From contig JAEURX010000007.1 in assembly GCA_016788885.1 (NCBI GenBank), positions 1 through 60,615 on the forward strand: a stretch of DNA of 60,615 nucleotides, written 5' to 3'. Position 1 is the stretch's first letter; the number at the start of each line of letters is the position of its first letter. Shown here piece by piece: positions 18,255-27,845 of this stretch. The translations under genes and the position numbers were made by a program. Under the pieces are notes generated by a model. That model was not told the origin of the DNA and searched no databases. It saw nothing but the letters and a program-made list of their open reading frames with translations. Source of the DNA: Nitrospira sp. (lineage in GTDB: Bacteria; Nitrospirota; Nitrospiria; Nitrospirales; Nitrospiraceae).

Positions 18255-21224
18255 TTAGACCTTCGTGGTAGTATCCATCTGCCCCAGCTCTGCTGCGGCA
18301 TCCGCTTCTTCCTGCAACCGCTCGCTGCCTTCCTCGGCCGGCATGAATTGCTGCACTCTAGTATTGCCGCTGTCGACCGCAAAGACACTGCCTCGCGGGT
18401 CGACGACAATGCCATACGGGAAGTTGAACTGCCCGTCCCCGCCGCCAAATCCACCCCACTGGGCGATGAAGTTGCCTTCGCGATCAAATTTCTCGAGGCG
18501 ATGATTGCCGGTGTCGGTGACGTACACGTCGCCCTGCCCATCGACGGCAATGCCCCAGGGTGACCGCAATTGCCCGGCCTCCTGCGCCAACGGGCTGCTG
18601 GCGTGGCCGGCCTCGGAGCTGCCGCCCCATTTGGTCAGCAACTGCGGCAACACGTTGGTGCTCGTATCGAATTTCTGGACGCGGTGATTGCCCATATCCA
18701 CGACGTAGACGGTGCCGTCTGCCTGATCGACGGCAATTCCACGCGGGAAGTAGAACTGGCCATCGCCATTTCCGAAGCTCCCCCACGACATGATGAACTC
18801 TCCGCTCATGTCGAATTTCTGCACGCGGAAATTGGCGCTATCAACAACGTAGATGTACCCACGCACCCGGTCGATGGCGATGCCCCACGGCGCATTGAAC
18901 TGGCCTTCGCCGTTTCCTCGCGAACCGAACTTCATGAGGTAGCCGCCCAATTTGCCGTCGAATTTCTGCACGCGGTGATTGTTCGTATCGACCACGTAGA
19001 CATCGCCTTTGGCGTCGCAGGCAATGCCGGTCGGATTGTGGAAGTTCGCATTGGCGGCGCCGAAATTTCCCCAGAGAATAATGAAATTCCCGTTACGATC
19101 GAACTTTTGAATACGGTTGTTTCCATTGTCGACGACAAAAATAGACCCTTGCTGATCGATGGCCAGTCCATACATCGGCGCCATGAATTCGCCGCCGTGC
19201 AACAAGGATGCGCCGCGACCCGGCTTACCCCATTTCGACACGCAGAGGTACCCGGACGTATTGACGAGAATGCTGGCGCTGGCCGGCGTCGAGATGTTGT
19301 TGCCGAGATCCTTAAACCAGACAATGACGGTTTTCTGTCCGTCCGCCGGAGAAAGAATAAAGGGGATCGTCGCGCCAAACTTAATGGCCGGCGGAACCTC
19401 AACCCAGCCAGGGGTTCCTGCCATTGGGGTCATCGGATTTTCAGAAATGTAATAGGCCGCAACCCCGGTATCGAGGTCTGTAGCGGAAATCGTCACCACG
19501 ACTTCCGGCGAATTCGTCATGAATGCCCCATGATTGACCACGGCATAGGGCGTTTGGGGCGCCGTAATGTCGATCAGGACCGGCGTCGCCGACACTTCTT
19601 CCGACAATGTGCTTTCGGTACCGTCCTCATAGACCGCCGTCAGGGCATAGAAATACGCCTGGTCGTTGGTGAGGCCGCTGTGATTGTAAGGGCTGGTCAC
19701 GCCCTCAATCTTCGTCCCGCCCTCCTGCGTCACATTCGGCGAGGTATGGAAGTAGAGGTTATAGGAAACCGCCTTCGGCACATCCAGCCAGCTCAAGAAG
19801 GTTTCCGTATCGCCCGGCTTGATGGCGAGATTCCCCGGAGCGGGATACTCGCTGACCAGCTGCGCCCGTTCGCGTTCTTCCTTTCCACGATTCAGTTCTT
19901 CATCGGTCGGCACATACTTAATGACGCGATGATTGCCGCTATCGACGACGTACACTGCGCCTTCCTTGTCGACCGCTACGCCGGAGGGAAAGTTGAGCTG
20001 CCCTTCGGTTTTGCCGCGATTTCCCCACGAGCACAGGAACGTACCGTTCCCATCAAACTTTTGGATGCGGTGGTTCCCCTGATCCACGACATACACATTT
20101 CCTAAGGCGTCACACGTCACTCCCCAGGGAGCCTTGAACTGCCCAGGACCGCTACCTTCGCGACCCCACTTGGTCAAAAAGCTGCCGCGCGTATCGAACT
20201 TCTGGATCCGGTTGTTCCCTTCATCCGCAACGTACGTATTTCCGACGAAATCGACGGCCACACCGCGGGGAAAGAAAAATGCACCGTCGAAGCTCCCGTC
20301 TCGCCCCCACTTCAACAACGGGGTGCCATCGCCTTTAAACTTTTGAATCCGCGCATTGTTGGTGTCCGTGACGTAGATGTTACCTTCCTGGTCGGTTGTC
20401 ACGCCCCACGGCGCGTCGAATTTATTCATATCGGCCCCGCGCCAGGCAAACCCGAATTTCCCCCAGGTTTTCATCGGATTGCCGTCAACATCGAGACGTT
20501 GCACACGATTGTTGCCGGTGTCGGCGACATAGACCTGCCCGTCGCTATTCGTGGTCAGTCCGCGAGGGTAATAGTAGCTTCCCTCTGCGCTGCCCGCCTC
20601 TCCACCCCAGCGCCCGATAAACGTTCCGTCCTTATCGAATTTCTGGATGGAGTGGTTGTCCGTATCGGCCACGTAGATATTTCCGTCCTTATCCACCGCA
20701 ATGCCAGTCGGAGAACTCAACTCACCGTCATCGACACCTTCTTGACCGATCACCTTGGCAATCAGATACGGCGCCGGAATCGCCATGACCTCTTGCGACT
20801 CAGGGCTTTCGCCTTTTTGAGTCACCACCGTGACGACATAGTGATAACAGGTGCCGTTCGCCAAATCGTCATGCATGAAGGGAGACTGAGCGCCTTCGAT
20901 GCAGGTTCCTTTTTCCTTTGTCACACCGATGACGGTCTTAAAATCCTCTGCGCTGGCGATGGGGCGTGTAAGTTCGGAAAACTTGATCTGCACGCCTTTG
21001 GTGGTCATGAAATACAAGTTGTAATACATCGCATCCGGCACAGCATCCCAGGTAATCATCACCCGGCCATTTCCGGCTTTGGCAGCGACCCCGGTCGGCG
21101 CAGGAGGCAATTCATCCTCCTCGGCTACGGAGTCCCCGGCGCCCCACTCGCTCTGACTTCCTTCTACGGCAAGATACCGTCGGTCAAACCGAAACATTTC
21201 GTCGAGCAGCCAAGCCTTGATCAT
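18255..21224 (-). CDS. Large NHL-repeat protein with fibronectin III-like segments
   Basis: A 989-residue protein built from repeats. Residues about 40-140 are fibronectin type III-like ([18 protein letters not shown]). About 150-455 hold six NHL repeats ([20 protein letters not shown] and variants), about 465-550 a second FN3-like unit, about 555-660 an Ig-like unit, and about 670-965 a second set of six NHL repeats. Two beta-propellers joined by Ig-type domains suggest a scaffold or binding protein of the cell surface or a secretion route. No ordinary signal peptide is visible at [13 protein letters not shown], which is odd for this composition. The start is supported by GAGGAAC upstream. 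No enzymatic motif is seen. Confidence 0.85.
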   Translation of the reverse strand: MIKAWLLDEMFRFDRRYLAVEGSQSEWGAGDSVAEEDELPPAPTGVAAKAGNGRVMITWDAVPDAMYYNLYFMTTKGVQIKFSELTRPIASAEDFKTVIGVTKEKGTCIEGAQSPFMHDDLANGTCYHYVVTVVTQKGESPESQEVMAIPAPYLIAKVIGQEGVDDGELSSPTGIAVDKDGNIYVADTDNHSIQKFDKDGTFIGRWGGEAGSAEGSYYYPRGLTTNSDGQVYVADTGNNRVQRLDVDGNPMKTWGKFGFAWRGADMNKFDAPWGVTTDQEGNIYVTDTNNARIQKFKGDGTPLLKWGRDGSFDGAFFFPRGVAVDFVGNTYVADEGNNRIQKFDTRGSFLTKWGREGSGPGQFKAPWGVTCDALGNVYVVDQGNHRIQKFDGNGTFLCSWGNRGKTEGQLNFPSGVAVDKEGAVYVVDSGNHRVIKYVPTDEELNRGKEERERAQLVSEYPAPGNLAIKPGDTETFLSWLDVPKAVSYNLYFHTSPNVTQEGGTKIEGVTSPYNHSGLTNDQAYFYALTAVYEDGTESTLSEEVSATPVLIDITAPQTPYAVVNHGAFMTNSPEVVVTISATDLDTGVAAYYISENPMTPMAGTPGWVEVPPAIKFGATIPFILSPADGQKTVIVWFKDLGNNISTPASASILVNTSGYLCVSKWGKPGRGASLLHGGEFMAPMYGLAIDQQGSIFVVDNGNNRIQKFDRNGNFIILWGNFGAANANFHNPTGIACDAKGDVYVVDTNNHRVQKFDGKLGGYLMKFGSRGNGEGQFNAPWGIAIDRVRGYIYVVDSANFRVQKFDMSGEFIMSWGSFGNGDGQFYFPRGIAVDQADGTVYVVDMGNHRVQKFDTSTNVLPQLLTKWGGSSEAGHASSPLAQEAGQLRSPWGIAVDGQGDVYVTDTGNHRLEKFDREGNFIAQWGGFGGGDGQFNFPYGIVVDPRGSVFAVDSGNTRVQQFMPAEEGSERLQEEADAAAELGQMDTTTKV

Positions 21225-21530
21225 GGTGTTCCTCGTGATACGAGATTGGTGAAGATTGGCGGATGTTTCAATAACTTAGATCGGCGAGTCTAACAAAGCG
21301 AAAAGAAGGGAGTCAAGGCAAGAGCGGCATGTGCCAAGACCGTTTTCACGCACTGAACCAAGGCTCGCGGGCCGGTCATGCGGGCACTCCAGCACGAGGG
21401 TTTGGCAGTAGGCTTCCATACCCCCTAAGCTGGATGGACGCATTTCTTTCCAATATCATAGGCTCTGCACTCCAGACGGTCACACTAGGCGCACGTCATT
21501 AGAGCAAGGCGAACCAATCGGAGGTCTACC
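21225..21530. other. Divergent intergenic region
   Basis: This 306-bp gap separates the leftward NHL gene from the rightward DUF4124-like gene. It holds a candidate leftward promoter (listed separately) and the GGAGG site of the rightward gene at about 21520. I see no RNA gene and no coding-like frame in it. Confidence 0.5.
21288..21316 (-). promoter_or_regulatory. Candidate sigma-70 promoter of the NHL gene
   Basis: On the minus strand TTGACT (21311-21316) and TTAGAC (21288-21293) are separated by 17 nt, about 65 nt upstream of the NHL gene start. The -35 is good, the -10 is weak. Placement and spacing support it; no operator was recognised nearby. Confidence 0.45.
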
Positions 21531-22100
21531 ATGTGGTCATTACGGCTGATGCTCGCGACTCTCACCATGAGTCTCCCTCTCCAACTCGACGTCCATGCAT
21601 TTGAGTCCGCGGCGGTCGATATGTGGGAATGCCCCGGCCCCGAAGGCACGGTGCTCTATACCAACAAAGAACGCCCCAATTGCCAACCGAAAGCCCTGCA
21701 GGCGCTCTCCGTCGTACCTTCGTTGCCGCATCTACCGCTCCCGCCTTCCATCGGCAATTTCCCCTCTCAGCAGTCCCCCGCAACCAATGACTTCGCGTAC
21801 GACACCCCTATCGGAGCCTTACGAAACTTCTCGCAGATTCCCGATTCGGGACGCGACTGGTATGCGGCAAACGCCGGCAACGGGTCGGTGCAGACTGAAG
21901 TCTGCAGCATGTACGCGGAATGGCTTCATCTGAACCAAAACACCCGCGGGGGACACATCTTCGGAACAGATCCGTCTTACGGCGGCAACCCAACCGCCCA
22001 AAACTGGTATGCGCCAAGTTACTCCTTCTACGACAATGCCCGCTATCTGGCGCTCTCACGGATTTTCGGCGCAGGCTTCATTCCGATCGGCTGCCGGTAG
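21531..22100 (+). CDS. Hypothetical exported protein with DUF4124-like N-terminus
   Basis: A 189-residue protein with a signal peptide (cleavage near VHA at residue 23) and a short segment WECPGPEGTVLYTNKERPNC that resembles DUF4124, a small Cys-containing envelope domain usually reading Y-W-x-G-x-V-x-Y-x-D. After a Pro-rich linker, the C-terminal 100 residues (GRDWYAANAGNGSVQTEVC...GAGFIPIGC) have two further cysteines and many aromatics. Function is unknown. GGAGG 8 nt upstream fixes the start. It faces scpB convergently across an inverted repeat. Confidence 0.65.
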   Translation: MWSLRLMLATLTMSLPLQLDVHAFESAAVDMWECPGPEGTVLYTNKERPNCQPKALQALSVVPSLPHLPLPPSIGNFPSQQSPATNDFAYDTPIGALRNFSQIPDSGRDWYAANAGNGSVQTEVCSMYAEWLHLNQNTRGGHIFGTDPSYGGNPTAQNWYAPSYSFYDNARYLALSRIFGAGFIPIGCR

Positions 22101-22119
22101 CCTGCCTTTCGCAACAATG

Positions 22120-22170
22120 GAAAGGCCTTCGGGAGCCAGCCAGATCCGCTGGACCACCCGAAGGCCTTTC
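22120..22170. terminator. Perfect 14-bp inverted repeat between convergent genes
   Basis: GAAAGGCCTTCGGG (22120-22133) pairs perfectly with CCCGAAGGCCTTTC (22157-22170) across a 23-nt loop that itself contains CCAGC...GCTGG. It lies between the DUF4124-like gene and the convergent scpB stop, where a bidirectional terminator is expected. Neither side has a clear T-run, so it may work as a strong stem or with Rho. Confidence 0.5.
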
Positions 22171-22223
22171 GCCTGTCAGCACTCAATCAATCGCGACTGA
22201 GTTGAACCACAGAGAGAGCGTTG

Positions 22224-23165
22224 TCAGGACTCTTCGGCCACCTCGGCAACCATCAAGTCATTCTGCGCTTCACTCTCCGGTGTCAAGGGAGAATCTTCCG
22301 GCACCGCCCCGCCGTAACCGTTCATCTCAATCCCCTCGAGCGACTCTGCTACTACTGCAGCGACGGCCTCTTCCGGCACTTCTGTCGCCTGGATAACAGT
22401 GTCCCCTCCCAAGGATTCGGACTCCTCGATAGGCAACATGGCCTGCTCCGACTCGCCTAATTCCTTAAACTCTCGGAGCGGGGGCAATTGCGAAAGATCC
22501 CGCAGACCAAAATGCTCTAAGAACGTCTTGGTCGTGCCATACATGATCGGCCGTCCGGGCTCTTCCTTACGACCCACGATGCGCACGAGCTTGCGCTCCA
22601 ACAACGTCCGGATCACACCAGAGGTCTCAACACCACGAATTTGCTCGACCTCCGCACGGACAATTGGTTGCTTGTAGGCGATGATCGCAAGAGACTCCAA
22701 GGCGGAGCGAGACAGTTTCGAGGGAGCCTTCACCTTCTCCAGCCGCTTGAGCCATGGAGCAAACTCTGCTTTGGTCACGATGCGATAGCCTCCGGCGACC
22801 TCGGCCAGTTGAAGCCCTCGCCCCTCTTGCTCATAGTCATGCCCAAGGCTCACCAATGCCTGCTCCACCTCTTGTTTCGTCACAGCACCCAACAACGCCA
22901 ACAATCGCGTCAGGGGAATGGGCTCAGCGGTCACAAACAAGAGGGCTTCCAGAATGCCCTTCAACGCCCGGACGTCTGACAAGGCAGGATCGGACGCCGG
23001 TGCGGACACTTCCGTCGGAACCGACAGCTCGGCCGGTGCGGACGCATCAAGCGCCGTGTCCATGCCCTGGTCGACAGTCGGTAGGGCCGACTCCGCAATC
23101 ACTTCCGGCGCTTCGGCAGACTGCACGATGTCGTCCTCGGTGCTGAGACTTACGGGTTCTTCCAT
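22224..23165 (-). CDS. scpB: Segregation and condensation protein B
   Basis: ScpB, a winged-helix kleisin-associated subunit of the SMC condensin complex. The core (about residues 65-235) has the family pattern LKGILEALLFVTAEPI, YRIVTKAEFAPWL and SALESLAIIAYKQPI...GRPIMYGTT. It is 313 residues, longer than usual, with an acidic N-terminal extension of about 60 residues and an acidic C-terminal tail of about 75, both probably disordered. It overlaps the scpA end by 16 nt, so the two are cotranscribed and probably coupled. Confidence 0.93.
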   Translation of the reverse strand: MEEPVSLSTEDDIVQSAEAPEVIAESALPTVDQGMDTALDASAPAELSVPTEVSAPASDPALSDVRALKGILEALLFVTAEPIPLTRLLALLGAVTKQEVEQALVSLGHDYEQEGRGLQLAEVAGGYRIVTKAEFAPWLKRLEKVKAPSKLSRSALESLAIIAYKQPIVRAEVEQIRGVETSGVIRTLLERKLVRIVGRKEEPGRPIMYGTTKTFLEHFGLRDLSQLPPLREFKELGESEQAMLPIEESESLGGDTVIQATEVPEEAVAAVVAESLEGIEMNGYGGAVPEDSPLTPESEAQNDLMVAEVAEES

Positions 23166-23929
23166 TCAGACTCCTCCACAAGGTCGCCTTCCGCCACCGC
23201 CGTAAACGCACGAGAAACCAGAATCGTTCCAAAGGTCTCTGTTTGAAACACGCGCACGACTTTAATGCGAATCAATTCCAGCAATGCCAGGAACGTGACG
23301 ATCACGACCAACCGATGGCTCGACGCGTCGAACAGCGCCGTGAACGGCATGGAATCCTGCACTTCGAGCGCTTCGATAATAGCGCTCATGCGGGTACGGA
23401 CGGTCAAATTATCCGGGATAATTTCGACCAAACGTTTTCCCGGATGGCGCGACAGCACCCCCTGGAGCGCATCGACTAGATCAAACAGTGAAATCTCATC
23501 GAGCAGGCTTTCATCTTTTGTCACTTCCACCAGAGGACCGGGCTCGCGACCAAACGTATCCCGCCAGAGACGCTCCTTATAATCCAATTGCGACGCTGCT
23601 TCTTTGAACTGCTTGTATTCGAGCAATCGCCGGACGAGTTCCTCACGAGGATCCGGTCCATCTTCTTCATCCACCGCAACTTCGTCCACCGGCAACAGCA
23701 TGCGGGATTTAATGTGTAACAGCGTTGCCGCCATCACCAGGAATTCTCCCGCGACGGCAAGGTTTAACTCCTTCATCACCGACAAATAGTCCAAATACTG
23801 CTGAGCGATCAGCGCGATCGGAATATCGTAGATGTTGATTTCGTTCTTTTTGATGAGGTGCAAGAGGAGATCGAGCGGACCTTCGAACTTCTCGATCTTG
23901 ACTTGGTAGGGCAGTTCAGGTTGGTCCAT
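23150..23929 (-). CDS. scpA: Segregation and condensation protein A
   Basis: ScpA, the kleisin subunit of bacterial condensin, 259 residues. The N-terminus YQVKIEKFEGPLDLLLHLIKKNEINIYDIPI is the typical SMC-head binding part, and the C-terminal winged helix includes VVIVTFLALLELIRIKVV. A candidate promoter (minus strand TTGCCC, 18 nt, TATAAG at about 23960-23990) lies upstream. It is followed by scpB with a 16-nt overlap. Confidence 0.94.
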   Translation of the reverse strand: MDQPELPYQVKIEKFEGPLDLLLHLIKKNEINIYDIPIALIAQQYLDYLSVMKELNLAVAGEFLVMAATLLHIKSRMLLPVDEVAVDEEDGPDPREELVRRLLEYKQFKEAASQLDYKERLWRDTFGREPGPLVEVTKDESLLDEISLFDLVDALQGVLSRHPGKRLVEIIPDNLTVRTRMSAIIEALEVQDSMPFTALFDASSHRLVVIVTFLALLELIRIKVVRVFQTETFGTILVSRAFTAVAEGDLVEESEWKNP

Positions 23930-24010
23930 CAGGTACCAGTCGCTCCCTTGGACAAATTTTCAATCTTATACCAATTTATGGGGGAATGGGGCAAGGCCAA
24001 AACTATATAT

Positions 24011-24025
24011 TGGGGGTTCTCCCCA
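24011..24025 (-). terminator. Weak stem-loop downstream of the pentapeptide gene
   Basis: TGGGG (24011-24015) pairs with CCCCA (24021-24025) across a 5-nt loop just after the stop of the leftward pentapeptide-repeat gene. On the minus strand it is followed by an AT-rich stretch without a clean T-run, so it is at best a weak terminator. Confidence 0.3.
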
Positions 24026-24026
24026 C

Positions 24027-25187
24027 TCACTTTGCCTTGAGGACGTAGATGAGCAGTCCAAGAGCGGCGACAAACAAGGCAACCGTGCCAACCTGAGAGA
24101 ATGGAGCGGCCTCCGGACGGCCTGGCACGGCCGGCGTCACCCTGGTGGTTCTGGTGAGCACCGGGGTGCGCACGAACGTCGCCTGGGCCAGATCATCGGC
24201 TTCCTTAAACGACGCATCGGAAAAGTCGGTTTGGGCCTGAAACCGTGCCGAGGCAAACGTCACAGTACGGTCGAACCGAGCAAAAAGAAAAAACGCCTCC
24301 CGGTCAAACTGCGTCGATGAGAAATCGCACTTGGCCCGGCACTGGGCACCCGAGAACCCGGTCCCCATGTGAAACGCGGCGCGGGAAAAATTGGCATCCT
24401 GTTCAAAGACTACTTCCAAGAATTCGGTCAGACCGGGAAAGTCAGCGCCGCGAAAAATAGCCGGCCCGGTAAACATCGAGCGATGGTATCGGGCATGGGG
24501 GCCAAATCGGGTATCTGAAAACATGGCGCCCTGCGTGAACCGATCCTGGACAAAATAGCTTTCCTGTTCGAATTTGGCGTGTGATCCATCCACCAAGCCG
24601 AGAAATATTGTTCTCGACAGATCCACGGCACCGGAGAACCCGCTATGAATCAACACCACCGGTCCGGTGATCAGCAGAAACCCCTGCTTGAGCCGGTTGA
24701 CGAGCCGCCCCTTGACCCGAGAATGCTGAATAACGAAGGGGCCTCGAATGACATGCACCTCCTCATCGTTCAGCCCTTCGAGGAGGCGACGATCCTCCAA
24801 CGACAGGCCCTTCACCGCCGCGACCTTCTGTGCCGGCAACTCATCAAGAAGCAGGTCCCCCTGAATCACTACACCCGATAGATCGACGCCCTTCCCGGCT
24901 GCAAGCGCCTGCATCAGATCTTTCGCGGAAACGGCACGCGCTTCCCGTTCCGCCTCTGTGCAGGTTTTGCTCAAATGCAGAGTAAACACCGTGGCGGCAG
25001 TAGTTCCTTCCGTCTCAACCTTGCAATCCGCCTGGGCCAAAACCGGAAACAACCAGATCCCTAACACCACGCTCAGCACCCAGACAGAACGTCGGCACGA
25101 CCGACTGCGGGCCTTCAACGATACATCGGTCTGACTACGCCCGAACCAGCCGGCAAGAAACTGTGCTCGCACTTTACACCATCCCAC
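24027..25187 (-). CDS. Membrane-anchored pentapeptide-repeat protein
   Basis: An exported protein of up to 386 residues. Residues about 36-54 are a signal segment (SVWVLSVVLGIWLFPVLAQA). The middle (about 160-330) contains degenerate pentapeptide-like repeats with A/F-x-F spacing (DLSRTIFLG, ANFSRAAFHMG, CDFSSTQFD, TDFSDASFKEADDL), predicted to form a right-handed beta-helix. A C-terminal membrane helix (GTVALFVAALGLLIYVL) anchors it. Function is unknown. The ATG at 25187 lies only 22 nt from the divergent start at 25210, so the true start is probably internal, nearer the signal segment. Confidence 0.7.
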   Translation of the reverse strand: MGWCKVRAQFLAGWFGRSQTDVSLKARSRSCRRSVWVLSVVLGIWLFPVLAQADCKVETEGTTAATVFTLHLSKTCTEAEREARAVSAKDLMQALAAGKGVDLSGVVIQGDLLLDELPAQKVAAVKGLSLEDRRLLEGLNDEEVHVIRGPFVIQHSRVKGRLVNRLKQGFLLITGPVVLIHSGFSGAVDLSRTIFLGLVDGSHAKFEQESYFVQDRFTQGAMFSDTRFGPHARYHRSMFTGPAIFRGADFPGLTEFLEVVFEQDANFSRAAFHMGTGFSGAQCRAKCDFSSTQFDREAFFLFARFDRTVTFASARFQAQTDFSDASFKEADDLAQATFVRTPVLTRTTRVTPAVPGRPEAAPFSQVGTVALFVAALGLLIYVLKAK

Positions 25188-25209
25188 GCTTTGCTAGACT
25201 CACGCTCAT

Positions 25210-25896
25210 ATGGTCACCACCAATGCTCGCCGCTGCACGCACCCACCATTACGCCTGCTCTGGCCATGTATCCTCTGCTTTTCTTCGATGGTCACGAGCG
25301 TTCCCTGGGCATCCGCAGAGTCTGTGGTCGAAGTGCCGATGTTGGCTGCGATCCACGCCAACAACCTCGGCGTCTTCGAAGTACTCTTGCTACGCTGGGA
25401 TCACCAACCGTCCCCTTCCCCAATTATGCTGCAGTGGCAAGGCGGCAATATCGAACAAGGACCGACGAATCTTGGCTCCATGATCACCGCCTTTCAATAT
25501 GCCGTCGAGCATACGCCGACCATTGACCATACAGGCACCGTCAGTGTCGTCGGTATCGCGTATGCCGCAACCGGCACTGACGGACCAAGCGCTGGAGGCG
25601 TCATGACGGTGGGATTCGCCGCACTGCTCAAAGGGGATCGGATCCGGCGCGGCATTGCGCTCACGGGCACCATCTCGAAGGATGGCTCGATCGGTCCGGT
25701 AGGAGGCATTCCCGATAAAATCCGAGCCGCAGCCCGCGAGGGCTATCGCACCATCCTGATTCCTCAAGGCCAACACGACGATCCGCGTTGGAACCTCACC
25801 CGGCTGGCGTGGGAACTCAATGTTGAGGTCAAAGAAGTCAGCACGGTCGAGGAAGCCTACCATCTCATGACCGGAGGCACGCTCGAGTCACCCTAG
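25210..25896 (+). CDS. Exported stand-alone Lon-type (S16) protease domain
   Basis: A 228-residue protein that is essentially one Lon (S16) proteolytic domain without the ATPase. The catalytic dyad is Ser127 in TDGPSAGG and Lys170 in GGIPDKIRAA; their 43-residue spacing equals that of E. coli Lon (S679, K722). A hydrophobic N-terminus ending VPWASAES looks like a signal peptide, so it should act outside the cytoplasm, where ATP is absent. Similar secreted Lon-like proteins occur in archaea and some bacteria with unknown substrates. No good ribosome binding site is seen at 25210; Met27 is an alternative start. Confidence 0.82.
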   Translation: MVTTNARRCTHPPLRLLWPCILCFSSMVTSVPWASAESVVEVPMLAAIHANNLGVFEVLLLRWDHQPSPSPIMLQWQGGNIEQGPTNLGSMITAFQYAVEHTPTIDHTGTVSVVGIAYAATGTDGPSAGGVMTVGFAALLKGDRIRRGIALTGTISKDGSIGPVGGIPDKIRAAAREGYRTILIPQGQHDDPRWNLTRLAWELNVEVKEVSTVEEAYHLMTGGTLESP

Positions 25897-25916
25897 GGAC
25901 ATGTGTCAGGCCCCGG

Positions 25917-26369
25917 TCACTGCCCGGATCCCAACCCATCGACAATCGCCCGATATTCCACATCCGTCAGCCGATGCATGCCGAGACTGAGCCGTCGGGA
26001 CAGTTCTGACTGCTCTTCAATGGCGAGCACCTGCTGAAGCAGCGCCTGACATTCCGGCGCGTGAGCCTGCCACCGTCGCACCGGCGTCACTCGCACAAAC
26101 CCATAGCGAGCCTCCGTCCTGACTTCGTCCTTGAGTAGATCGTCCAGCGCTTGGAATGGTTGGACCGGCGACATGATGGCGAATTCCGCACGGATGCCCT
26201 CCTTGAGGACATACACCAATCCGCGAGACTCCGGCGTCAGGAACTTATGCAGATTGTCGCGAATTAGGGCGGTGCAGAGCCCCCAGATTCCGGCTCCGAG
26301 CTGAAGCTCGGCACTGTCCGGAGAGCTTCGTTCGCGCAACGCCCCGGCGATAAATAGAAAGTGGCTCAT
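25917..26369 (-). CDS. Hypothetical protein
   Basis: A 150-residue protein I do not recognise. The start at 26369 (MSHFLFIAGALRERSS) is chosen because the sequence becomes coding-like there. It has no signal peptide or membrane helix. The composition is helical with basic and acidic residues mixed and a Cys in WGLCTALIRDN. The end (LTDVEYRAIVDGLGSGQ) is convergent with the Lon-type gene, 20 nt apart. Confidence 0.5.
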   Translation of the reverse strand: MSHFLFIAGALRERSSPDSAELQLGAGIWGLCTALIRDNLHKFLTPESRGLVYVLKEGIRAEFAIMSPVQPFQALDDLLKDEVRTEARYGFVRVTPVRRWQAHAPECQALLQQVLAIEEQSELSRRLSLGMHRLTDVEYRAIVDGLGSGQ

Positions 26370-26572
26370 GCAAGGTATCAGAAACAAGAAGGGTTGAGAG
26401 CAGCGACGCGCCGTGGCTCGGCCAGATCATCAACACCAACCGCGCAGCGATGGAGGACGTTAAGAACGGTCAGCCATCTGGTAGATTCCGCGAAGCCTTC
26501 ACTGGCTGGGAGACGCCAGGCTCATCAGGTGTTGCCTGAGCCCAATCCGGCAAGCCACGACAGTCACCTACG

Positions 26573-27160
26573 CTAATTGTTCCGGTATTCGTCTGCGTCG
26601 TCGAGCAGATCTTCCGATTTTTCCAGATAGTCGACGTCGTCGTCGTCTTCACGATCGAGTCCGAGTTCTTCTTCCATCTCCTCTTCCTCGATCTCTTCCG
26701 ACACGTCATCCAAGTCTTCCGCCATGTCCTCTTCATCGTCAAGGTCCAACTGCTGCGGTTCGGCTTCCACCTTAGCCGGCCGCGCCGCTTCCGGAGCAGT
26801 GGGCTTCACCGGTTTCGTGTCCGGAACCGCGACCGGAGATTCGATCCGGGTTTTCGCTTTTGGAGCTGCCGGCTTGGACTTGGGCTTTGGTTTTGCCGCA
26901 GGCTTTGCGGCTTTTGGCGCCGGCTTCACCTTGCCGGACCGCACGGGTTTCGCCGCAACCTTGGCCTTCACGCTTTTCTTCGCTGGCTTCTTGGACGCCT
27001 TGCCGGCAGCCACCTTCTTGGCTGGAGTTGTCTTTTTCGCCTTGGCAGGCTTCCGAGCCTTCGCAGCCTTCTTGGGCTTCACTGCTTTTTTTGCCACGGT
27101 TTTTTTCGGCCGTGTAGCTTTGGCAGCGGGGCGCTTTTTCTTCACGATCTTCTTTGCCAT
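26573..27160 (-). CDS. Charge-bipolar histone H1-like protein
   Basis: A 195-residue low-complexity protein with two opposite halves. Residues 1-120 are Lys/Ala/Pro-rich with many AKK and KPAK motifs, like the C-terminus of eukaryotic H1 and bacterial H1-like proteins that coat DNA. From about 140 onward it is strongly acidic (LDLDDEEDMAEDL, EEIEEEEMEEELGLD). A DNA-binding tail joined to an acidic tail suggests a chromatin-like or chaperone function, or self-association. AGGAGG before ATG 27160 fixes the start. It is divergent from the cupredoxin gene. Confidence 0.75.
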   Translation of the reverse strand: MAKKIVKKKRPAAKATRPKKTVAKKAVKPKKAAKARKPAKAKKTTPAKKVAAGKASKKPAKKSVKAKVAAKPVRSGKVKPAPKAAKPAAKPKPKSKPAAPKAKTRIESPVAVPDTKPVKPTAPEAARPAKVEAEPQQLDLDDEEDMAEDLDDVSEEIEEEEMEEELGLDREDDDDVDYLEKSEDLLDDADEYRNN

Positions 27161-27387
27161 TCCACGTCCTCCTCTCAGGTCTTCAGCGTGGCACGTCGGT
27201 GGTAAAGCGGCCTCCATCTAGCATGAACAAGCGGGTTCTTGCAACCGTATGGGACGCAGGCTCCATCCTACTCGCCACCGGGCCAACCCATCACCACTTC
27301 GCCTGCGCCACCGCGTTGAATCCTTCCGCATCAGGGCTGTCTCTATGTATAATGGAAGGTGTACCCATTCACTGGAGCCACGACTCG

Positions 27388-27762
27388 ATGAATTCGCACG
27401 TGACATTCCTTGGCCTGGTTACGGGCATGGTGCTGGCTTGGCCTTCGTTCGCAACCCCACCGGCAACCCAAGTGCTGATGGACAGCGGCTCACCCTACTA
27501 CGTGCCGGCAGCCGCAACTGTCACCACGGGCGGCGCTATCCGTTGGGACAATCCGACCCCCACCCATCACACGGTCACCCATGACGGCTGTTTTGAGGAG
27601 AGCGGGCGGTGCGCCTTTGATTCCGGTGCGGTCGAGCCGGGCGGCACGTATACGATCCCCAGCCTCCCCCCCGGTCGATACCCTTATCAATGCCGCATCC
27701 ACCCCATCATGCGCGGTATGATCATCGTGACAGACTCGCCGATGCTTCCCTCCCAAACCTAG
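27388..27762 (+). CDS. Exported plastocyanin-like cupredoxin
   Basis: A 124-residue exported type I copper protein. A signal peptide (cleavage after SFA near 22) is followed by one cupredoxin domain. Predicted copper ligands are a His in THHTV, Cys in YQCRIHPIM, the His three residues later and the Met of the same motif. This C-x2-H-P-x-M pattern is common in small periplasmic electron carriers. It may serve the respiratory chain or copper handling. The start at 27388 is preferred because it gives a compact signal peptide; an upstream in-frame ATG at about 27352 is possible. Confidence 0.82.
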   Translation: MNSHVTFLGLVTGMVLAWPSFATPPATQVLMDSGSPYYVPAAATVTTGGAIRWDNPTPTHHTVTHDGCFEESGRCAFDSGAVEPGGTYTIPSLPPGRYPYQCRIHPIMRGMIIVTDSPMLPSQT

Positions 27763-27845
27763 ACGGACACGATCGAGGTCCTTGCAGGTCGGCGTGAGCC
27801 TCGTGTAGGCTGCGGCTGCTCGTTTATACTGGACTGCCGTTTCCG

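Noticed and set aside
18570-20105. 511-codon open frame on the plus strand
   Set aside because: It mirrors the NHL-repeat gene; its periodic sequence only reflects the repeats on the other strand and it has no ribosome binding site.
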